DNA from: Eubacteriales bacterium
GTDB lineage: Bacteria > Bacillota_A > Clostridia > Christensenellales > Aristaeellaceae
NCBI GenBank assembly: GCA_029974035.1
Contig: JARKQG010000114.1
Span: forward strand, 1 to 7,328
Direction of reading: 5' to 3'
Length of the DNA: 7,328 nucleotides
The position numbers were made by a program, and so were the translations under genes. The notes beneath the pieces were generated by a model. The model did not search any database, was not told where the DNA came from, and saw nothing but the letters and a program-made list of their open reading frames with translations. How positions within the stretch are numbered: the stretch's first letter is position 1; the number at the start of each line of letters is the position of its first letter. Positions 1 through 4,043 of this stretch are shown piece after piece.

Positions 1-383
1 GGGAGCTGCCCGGCGGGTACGACGTGATCGTGCCGGTGCCGATGCACCCTCGCCGCCTCCGGCTGCGCGGCGTCAACCACGCGTCGGCCATCGCCGAGGC
101 GCTGGCGCGGCGCGCGGGCGTCCCTTGCGTCCCGGCGCTGAAGCGCCTGCGCGATACGCCGCAGCAGGCGCGCCTGCTTGCCCATGAGCGGCGCCGGAAC
201 CTCGAAGGCGCGTTCCTCGCGTGCTGGGACGTCCGGGGCAAGGCGGTGCTGCTGGTGGACGACGTGGTGACCACCGGCGCCACCGCGCTGGGCTGCGCCC
301 GGGCGCTGCGCGCGGCCGGGGCCGCCGACGTGCAGTGTCTCGCGCTGGCGGGCTCGATCGAAAGGGTTTCGCGGAAAAAATAG
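1..383 (+). CDS. comFC: ComF family protein, 3' part only (ComFC-like phosphoribosyltransferase)
   Basis: This is the C-terminal 126 codons or so of a ComF-family protein. The reading frame is open from base 3 and the true start lies left of the window, so the N-terminal zinc-finger half seen in full-length members (usually about 220-240 aa) is missing. Family signatures are clear: a VPVPMHPRRLRLRGVNHA segment near the left edge, the R-x-T-x-x-Q-x-x-L and ERRRNLEGAF segments, and the PRPP-binding loop VDDVVTTGAT encoded at 255-284. ComFC proteins are phosphoribosyltransferase-fold cytoplasmic proteins needed for natural transformation, where they work with the ComFA helicase on incoming single-stranded DNA; members also occur in bacteria not known to be competent. 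The short tail after the phosphoribosyltransferase fold (ERVSRKK) ends at TAG 381-383. A terminator follows within 40 bases, so this is probably the last gene of its operon. Family assignment is firm; its role in this organism is inferred. Confidence 0.93.
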   Translation, partial: ELPGGYDVIVPVPMHPRRLRLRGVNHASAIAEALARRAGVPCVPALKRLRDTPQQARLLAHERRRNLEGAFLACWDVRGKAVLLVDDVVTTGATALGCARALRAAGAADVQCLALAGSIERVSRKK

Positions 384-402
384 AACCCGGGGTCCGTGCG
401 TG

Positions 403-419
403 ACCGGAAGTCCGGTTTT
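403..419 (+). terminator. Short rho-independent terminator after comFC
   Basis: The arms ACCGGA (403-408) and TCCGGT (411-416) form a compact hairpin, best drawn as CCGG-AAGT-CCGG with a tetraloop, and run straight into TTTT (416-419). It lies 20 bases after the comFC stop codon. The stem and U-tract are short, so it may be leaky. Confidence 0.5.
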
Positions 420-422
420 GCG

Positions 423-443
423 GGCGGATTGCCGAAATCTGCC
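423..443. other. Stem-loop of unknown role between comFC and the RNA promoter
   Basis: GGCGGATT (423-430) pairs with AATCTGCC (436-443) over 8 bp with one G-T pair and a 5-nt loop. No T-run follows on either strand, so it is not a typical terminator. It lies upstream of the promoter at 497-525 and so is not part of that transcript. It could be a second, weak stop for comFC readthrough or a 3'-end stabiliser. The rest of 444-496 is A-rich and shows nothing else. Confidence 0.35.
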
Positions 444-496
444 ACACCAAAAGGAAAAGAATGGGGCAAAGCGGTAAAAACCCCGTTAAAAAACGC

Positions 497-525
497 TTGA
501 TTTCATGAACTGAATGGAGTATAAT
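497..525 (+). promoter_or_regulatory. Sigma-A type promoter for the structured RNA
   Basis: A -35 box TTGATT (497-502) is separated by exactly 17 bp from a perfect -10 box TATAAT (520-525). Transcription should start about 531-533, which is exactly where the closing helix of the structured RNA begins. The local A+T richness, in an otherwise very GC-rich window, supports a strong constitutive promoter. Confidence 0.85.
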
Positions 526-531
526 ACTACA

Positions 532-755
532 CGGTTGCCGATAGGCAGGTCTGTGGTTGAAAGTCGAAGCCAGTCGCAGGCGAAACGATCCACGTAACCC
601 GGGCAAAGTTCCGGCGAGCATGGTGCGGCTTAGAGGTAAGTCCGGCCAGCGGTTCACGCTGAGAGGATCAGTAGTGGGGGGCCCAACGCCCATGAGCGAA
701 CATCCCAGCCGGCGGGTGTGGGGGCAAAGACCAGGTCAGCTGTCCTTGGCAACCA
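532..755 (+). ncRNA. Structured RNA of about 220 nt, probable raiA-motif RNA
   Basis: Seen in the sequence: the ends pair perfectly (GGTTGCC 533-539 with GGCAACC 748-754). Inside this I can draw a fully nested set of helices: 548-552 with 728-732; hairpin 554-558/568-572; 587-591 with 665-669, enclosing hairpins 627-632/637-642 (GAGG tetraloop) and 647-651/657-661; hairpin 679-682/688-691; and tentatively 704-707/719-722. No convincing reading frame crosses the region. The promoter at 497-525 places the 5' end at the closing helix. From knowledge of the families: raiA-motif RNAs are roughly 200-nt structured RNAs of Firmicutes and Actinobacteria, commonly encoded near comFC and raiA, and one has been linked to sporulation and aggregation in a Clostridium. 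The size and the position after comFC fit. The raiA identity is recalled rather than tested against a covariance model; 6S RNA is an alternative I find less likely because the fold is multibranched. No U-tract terminator follows the closing helix. Confidence 0.7.
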
Positions 756-782
756 ACATATTTGACACAGGGGGAAATTCCA

Positions 783-1064
783 ATGTACGAGGACAAGACG
801 CTGGTTTGCCGGGATTGCGGGAATGAGTTCGTGTTTACCGCCGGAGAACAGGCTTTCTACGCGGAGAAGGGCTTCCAGAACGAGCCCACCCGCTGCAAGG
901 CCTGCCGCGACGCCCGCAAGGCCAGCCGTTGGACGCCGGGTGAGCCCCGCGAGATGTTCGAGACCGTGTGCGCAGAGTGCGGCAAACCCACCCGTGTTCC
1001 CTTTGTTCCCAAGAGCGACCGACCGATCTATTGCAGCGAGTGCTTTGCCGCCCGCCGTCAGTAG
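783..1064 (+). CDS. Small double zinc-ribbon protein (93 aa)
   Basis: A 93-aa soluble protein with two CxxC...CxxC modules: Cys9, Cys12, Cys38 and Cys41 in the first, Cys63, Cys66, Cys84 and Cys87 in the second. The first half (VCRDCGNEFVFTAGEQAFYA, then CKACR) matches the small 'probable zinc-ribbon domain' family common in Firmicutes, Chloroflexi and Cyanobacteria. The second half (CGKPTRVPFVPKSDRPIYCSECF) is a linked zinc ribbon often seen in the same proteins. The molecular function is unknown; nucleic-acid or ribosome binding is a guess from the fold and the basic linker. The start is ATG 783, chosen because AGGGGG (769-774) sits 8 nt upstream; an in-frame TTG at 762 has no ribosome binding site. 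The gene begins 28 nt after the closing helix of the upstream RNA with no terminator between, so the RNA promoter at 497-525 probably also drives it. A GC-rich hairpin follows the stop codon. Confidence 0.9.
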   Translation: MYEDKTLVCRDCGNEFVFTAGEQAFYAEKGFQNEPTRCKACRDARKASRWTPGEPREMFETVCAECGKPTRVPFVPKSDRPIYCSECFAARRQ

Positions 1065-1068
1065 TTAA

Positions 1069-1414
1069 TCATTCAAACAGCCGCCGCGCGATACGCGCGG
1101 CGGCTCAGAACATCAACGAAGGCGCGCGGTCCGCAAGGGCTGGGCGCTAATTTTGTGTGGAGTTGGCAAAAACCAAAAGGAAAAAGCAAGGCGTAAGTCG
1201 AATACCTAGGAGGGACGAGCACAAGCGGGAGGGCGGAGAAGATGCTGGAAGGAAGAAAGGCAGACGGTCAGAGGGAATACGAGATTGTGTTACTGGAAGA
1301 GCCAGTACCGGAAAACCATCCTTCCTGACCGCGGCGGTTCAAAACATGAAGAGGCTGGCCAGGACCTTCTTCATCCGGCTTTCTCCCTTGTACATTGCAC
1401 TCATTCAAACAGCC
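1069..1414 (+). repeat. 14-bp direct repeat TCATTCAAACAGCC (1069-1082 and 1401-1414)
   Basis: Two exact copies of TCATTCAAACAGCC lie 332 bp apart, one in the zinc-ribbon terminator and one in the hairpin at 1407-1445. Between them lies the non-coding stretch with the transposase scraps. The copies could be a target-site duplication left by the element, or two terminators sharing a common left arm. The match is too long to be chance over this distance. Confidence 0.75.
1079..1105 (+). terminator. Strong hairpin after the zinc-ribbon gene, now without a U-tract
   Basis: Twelve perfect base pairs (1079-1090 with 1094-1105) close over a 3-nt ATA loop, 14 bases after the stop codon at 1062-1064. 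The position and shape are those of an intrinsic terminator, but the stem is followed by CAGAAC instead of a T-run. The left arm extends to CAAAC (1074-1078), whose partner GTTTG is found only at 1442-1446, beyond the transposon fossil. This suggests that the terminator was interrupted. Confidence 0.6.
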
Positions 1415-1450
1415 ACTCTCCGGTTCCCCTGGAAAGCGGCTGTTTGTTGA
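1106..1450 (+). pseudogene. Internally deleted transposase fossil, probably IS1182-like
   Basis: This stretch has no intact gene, but two short protein scraps resemble the opposite ends of a DDE transposase. From ATG 1242 a 28-codon frame ends at TGA 1326-1328 and includes the segment YEIVLLEEPVPENH, resembling the EELVPEDHLLRKI segment near the N-terminus of IS1182-family transposases. In another frame, 1322-1450 encodes FLTAAVQNMKRLARTFF followed by a hydrophobic tail and TGA at 1448-1450, resembling the LTAA.QN.KRL C-terminal end of such transposases. The two meet near 1319-1325, as if about 400 central codons had been lost with a frameshift. The base composition is more purine-rich and lower in GC than the neighbouring genes, as expected for foreign DNA. 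1106-1241 holds no recognisable coding sequence and may be the left end of the element; a TAGGAGGG at 1208-1215 has no start codon at a usable distance. The family resemblance is from memory, so this is moderate support only. The exact borders are uncertain. Confidence 0.45.
1407..1446. terminator. Hairpin AAACAGCC/GGCTGTTT at the right end of the fossil
   Basis: AAACAGCC (1407-1414) pairs with GGCTGTTT (1438-1445). Inside, 1419-1423 pairs with 1428-1433 around a TTCC loop with one bulge. It ends in GTTTG on the plus strand and in GTTTGAATG on the minus strand, so it could act weakly in both directions, for instance as a second stop for the asparagine synthetase gene transcribed from the right. 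Its right arm is also a perfect partner for the left arm of the hairpin at 1079-1105. Confidence 0.45.
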
Positions 1451-1457
1451 TGGCCTG

Positions 1458-1488
1458 ACCGGGCCGGCCTCAGGCCGGCCTGGTTTTT
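1458..1488 (+). terminator. Strong rho-independent terminator in front of the asnB 3' end
   Basis: A 12-bp GC-rich stem (1458-1469 with 1473-1484, one G-T pair) closes over a TCA loop and is followed by TTTTT (1484-1488) on the plus strand. It would stop transcripts coming from the zinc-ribbon gene or the fossil element. The last T belongs to the complement of the asnB stop codon, so it also lies directly after asnB on the minus strand. There it has no T-run and would be weaker. An alternative pairing (1452-1458 with 1470-1476) competes with the main stem. Confidence 0.8.
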
Positions 1489-3218
1489 CAAAGGTCGATT
1501 TCGATCCGGTAGCGGAGCATCCACTCGTTGACGGTGACGAGGTACGCCAGCATCTGCGGCCCCGCCATCAGTTGGCCGAACCAGGGGGTGGCGGCGGGGG
1601 AGAGGTCGCCCGAGGCGAGTTTTCGCACCGCGTCGGCGCTGACCACCGCGAGAATCGGCGAGGAGGCGTCCGCGAGCATTCCCATCGCGGCCTCCCGGAC
1701 GAGGGCCGTGTACAGCGGGTGGCGGGTCTTGGGGAAGGGGCTCTTCCGGCGCATGGCGAGCGATTCCGGCAGGAGGTCGCGCATCGCCTGCCGCAAGAGT
1801 CCCTTCTCGACGCCGCCGGTATTTTTGAGCGCCCAGGGCACGTTGTACACGTACTGCACCAGCCGGTCATCGCAGTAGGGCGTGATGACGGGAATCGGGC
1901 TCATGCGCAGCGCGCGCTCCTGCAGGTTGGGCATGAACCATTGGAAGCACAGGCTGTGGAGTTGCCGGAGGCGCGCCTCCTCCGGTCCATCCGAGCTCAG
2001 GCGCGGCAGCGCGGCCACCGCCTCGTGGTAGCGCGCCGACGCGTATTCCGCGAGGCGCAGCTTTTCGCGCACCCGGGGCTTCAGAACGCCCTCCCGGAGG
2101 GCCAGATCGCCGGACCAGGGGAAGCCCTCCGCCGCCGCCGGGTCGGCCCGGTGGAACCAGGGATAGCCGCCGAACACCTCGTCACCGCACTCGCCGGAGA
2201 TCACTGCCGGGTGATCCTGCGCGATGCGGCGGGCAAAGAGCATCAGCGCGGAATCGATGTCCGCCATGCCGGGCAGCCCCCGGAGCGCCAGGGCTTCCCC
2301 CAGCGTTTCCACGAGCGAATGCTGCGGGAGGACCACGCTCTGATGGCGGGTGCCGATGTGGGCCGCGGCCTCCCGGGCGTAGGGCTCGTCGCGCTCCGGC
2401 TGAAAGGCGCCGGGGGCGAAGTATTCCTCGTTGCCCTCGTAATCCACCGAATAACTGGCCACCGGGCGAGTGGCGCGCCGCGCCAAAAGCGCCGTCAGCG
2501 CGGTAGAGTCCAGCCCGCCGGAGAGCATCGCCGCGGGGGACAGGGGCAGCGCGTCCTCCACCGCCTGCTCGCACAGAAAGCGCACGGTTTCGACGGTGAC
2601 AGCTTCACTGTCCTCGTGGGGCCGGGGTTCCAGCGCAAAATAGCGCCGCACCTTGTGACCGTGGGCGTTCGCGGTCAGCGCGCAGCCCGGCGGCAGCGCG
2701 AACACATCCCGCAGCGGCGTGCGTCCCGGGGTGCGCGCGGGGCCGACGCCAAAAAGCTCGCACAACCCCTCGCGGTCCACAATGCGGGTGGCCACGGGGG
2801 ATTCCAGCAGCTTCGCCGGATGGTCCGCGAAGGCCATTGATCCGCCCCGGTACGCGTAGAATACCGGCAGTTCGCCCATGCGGTCGCGGGAGAGGATCAG
2901 CCGTCCGGCGTCCTGATCGATCACCGCCGAGACCACCGGCCCGCCCAGCCGGGACGGGTATTCCTCGCCCCAGAGCCGGTAGGCCGCCAGCACCAGCGCG
3001 GAAAGGCTGCCGTCCACGGGCCGGATCCCGCTGGCGGAGAGTGCGGCGGAGAGCGCGGCGCCGTTTCGCAGCCGCCCCGCGCCGCAGGCCACGGCGCCGC
3101 CGTCCGACGCACAGTCCGCCGCCGACAGCGCGTGGCGGCCGATGATGTAATAGGGCGCCTCGCGGCTGGCCAGCATGGCGCGGGGATCGCGCGCGTAAAA
3201 CAATCCCATAAACTGCAT
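1488..3218 (-). CDS. asnB: Asparagine synthetase family protein with a degenerate glutaminase domain
   Basis: A 576-aa two-domain protein of the AsnB/AsnO family, close to the usual size. AsnB enzymes make asparagine from aspartate, ATP and ammonia taken from glutamine, in the cytoplasm. The C-terminal synthetase domain looks complete: the ATP-binding loop SGGLDS is at 233-238, SGECGDEVFGGYPWF starts at 341, and the conserved PYCDDRLVQYVYNVPW and RRKSPFPKTRHPLY segments follow. The N-terminal domain keeps its fold landmark SRDRMGELPVFY (110-121) but begins MQFMGLFYAR, with no cysteine at position 2, and shows no clear RGPD or NGEIYN-type glutamine-site motifs. The start is ATG 3216-3218, chosen because GGGAG lies 8 nt upstream; TTG at 3233 and ATG at 3209 are in frame but poorly placed, and neither would supply the cysteine. 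It may therefore be ammonia-dependent or may join an amide to another substrate. The gene is monocistronic within the window and divergent from the next operon; I see no convincing promoter of its own. The symbol is given by family only. Confidence 0.85.
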   Translation of the reverse strand: MQFMGLFYARDPRAMLASREAPYYIIGRHALSAADCASDGGAVACGAGRLRNGAALSAALSASGIRPVDGSLSALVLAAYRLWGEEYPSRLGGPVVSAVIDQDAGRLILSRDRMGELPVFYAYRGGSMAFADHPAKLLESPVATRIVDREGLCELFGVGPARTPGRTPLRDVFALPPGCALTANAHGHKVRRYFALEPRPHEDSEAVTVETVRFLCEQAVEDALPLSPAAMLSGGLDSTALTALLARRATRPVASYSVDYEGNEEYFAPGAFQPERDEPYAREAAAHIGTRHQSVVLPQHSLVETLGEALALRGLPGMADIDSALMLFARRIAQDHPAVISGECGDEVFGGYPWFHRADPAAAEGFPWSGDLALREGVLKPRVREKLRLAEYASARYHEAVAALPRLSSDGPEEARLRQLHSLCFQWFMPNLQERALRMSPIPVITPYCDDRLVQYVYNVPWALKNTGGVEKGLLRQAMRDLLPESLAMRRKSPFPKTRHPLYTALVREAAMGMLADASSPILAVVSADAVRKLASGDLSPAATPWFGQLMAGPQMLAYLVTVNEWMLRYRIEIDL

Positions 3219-3268
3219 AGCATCATCTCCCAACCGTATATCCTATGCGCGGGGCAGGCCCGAGGTGC

Positions 3269-3298
3269 TTGCCACGGGGCCGGAAATGATGATATACT
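3269..3298 (+). promoter_or_regulatory. Promoter of the MBL-comEC-holA operon
   Basis: TTGCCA (3269-3274) lies 18 bp upstream of TATACT (3293-3298), and the -10 box is preceded by TGA (3290-3292), which gives an extended -10 motif. The predicted start is near 3305, leaving a leader of about 30 nt before the GTG start codon at 3334. No operator-like palindrome is evident. The 115-bp gap between the divergent starts at 3218 and 3334 must also hold the asnB promoter. Confidence 0.7.
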
Positions 3299-3333
3299 TA
3301 CATTTAATGAAACCTACGAAGGGGGTGTTCGGG

Positions 3334-4041
3334 GTGCGCCTGACGGTTTTTGGCGTGAACGGGCCCTATCCCGCGCCGGGCGGCGCCTGTTCCGGGTATC
3401 TCGTCTCGTCGGATGACGAAAAAACGCATCTGCTGCTGGACTGCGGAAGCGGCGTCCTTTCAAAAGTGGCCCAGTGGCCCACCCTCGAAAAGCTGACGGC
3501 CATCGTCCTCAGCCACCTGCACTTTGACCACATGTCGGACATGCTGCCCATGCGCTACGCGCTGGAGTTTGCGGGGATCAGCCTGCCCGTCTACGCGCCC
3601 GGGACCCCCGCGCCCCAGGCCGCGCTTTTGGCGGGCGGCCGGTTTGACCTGTTTCCCATCGAAGATGTGTCCATCGGGCCGTTTCGCGTTTCGTTCCTGC
3701 CGGCACGGCACCCGGTAGAAGCCTATTCCATTGCCGTCGCGGACGGCGACAGGAAGTTCGTCTACACGGGAGACACCAACACCAACCCCGCGCTGGCGCT
3801 GTTTGCCGACGGCGCGGACCTGTTGCTGGCGGACGCGGGGCTTCTGACCGCCGACTGGAGCCCGCGCGCGCCGCACCTTTCGGCGGCAAAGTGCGGCGAG
3901 CTGGCGGCCGAGGCCCGGGCGAAGGCGCTGATCCTGACCCACCTGTCGCCCAGGTACGATCCGGAGCGGGTGCTGGAAGAGGCGCGCGCGGCCTATCCTG
4001 CCGCGCTGTTGGCCCGGCCGGGCATGGCCGTTTCCGTGTAA
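3334..4041 (+). CDS. MBL-fold metallo-hydrolase (YhfI / short RNase Z-like)
   Basis: A 235-aa cytoplasmic metallo-beta-lactamase-fold hydrolase. The metal site is complete: HLHFDH (His61, His63, Asp65, His66), His126, Asp147 in YTGDTNTN and His203 in LTHLSPRY. The N-terminus LTVFGVNGPYPAPGGACSGYLV and the overall layout match the small RNase Z-like group that includes Bacillus subtilis YhfI; substrates of this group are not established, and phosphodiester or cyclic-nucleotide hydrolysis is only a guess. The start is GTG 3334, supported by GAAGGGGG (3318-3325) 8 nt upstream and by alignment with family N-termini. In-frame ATG codons upstream (for example 3307) have no ribosome binding site. 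It is the first gene of an operon and ends 2 nt before the comEC start, which suggests translational coupling. In many Firmicutes comEA sits upstream of comEC; here this hydrolase takes that place. Confidence 0.88.
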   Translation: MRLTVFGVNGPYPAPGGACSGYLVSSDDEKTHLLLDCGSGVLSKVAQWPTLEKLTAIVLSHLHFDHMSDMLPMRYALEFAGISLPVYAPGTPAPQAALLAGGRFDLFPIEDVSIGPFRVSFLPARHPVEAYSIAVADGDRKFVYTGDTNTNPALALFADGADLLLADAGLLTADWSPRAPHLSAAKCGELAAEARAKALILTHLSPRYDPERVLEEARAAYPAALLARPGMAVSV

Positions 4042-4043
4042 GC

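Noticed and set aside
73..693. Open frame of 206 codons on the minus strand across comFC and the structured RNA
   Set aside because: It is antisense to the conserved ComF phosphoribosyltransferase motif and to the RNA helices, with a Pro/Arg-rich product resembling no family.
557..826. Possible 89-codon protein within the structured RNA region
   Set aside because: The frame overlaps all the helices, lacks a ribosome binding site and runs out of frame into the zinc-ribbon gene; paired ends and promoter position favour an RNA.
1106..1400. Second non-coding RNA (SRP RNA, RNase P RNA, tmRNA, T-box or group II intron remnant)
   Set aside because: I looked for the hallmark sequences of each class and found none. 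A GGAAGGAAG at 1247-1255 resembles the SRP loop only superficially, and no long-range closing helix frames the segment.
1157..1450. A 97-codon protein starting at GTG 1157
   Set aside because: The first half is a Lys/Arg-rich run without pattern and there is no ribosome binding site. Only the last 43 codons resemble a known protein end, so it is treated as part of the transposase fossil.
1395..2840. Open frame of 481 codons on the plus strand opposite the asparagine synthetase gene
   Set aside because: It is a GC-rich shadow: low-complexity Arg/Gly/His composition and no recognisable motif, against a clear AsnB-family protein on the other strand.
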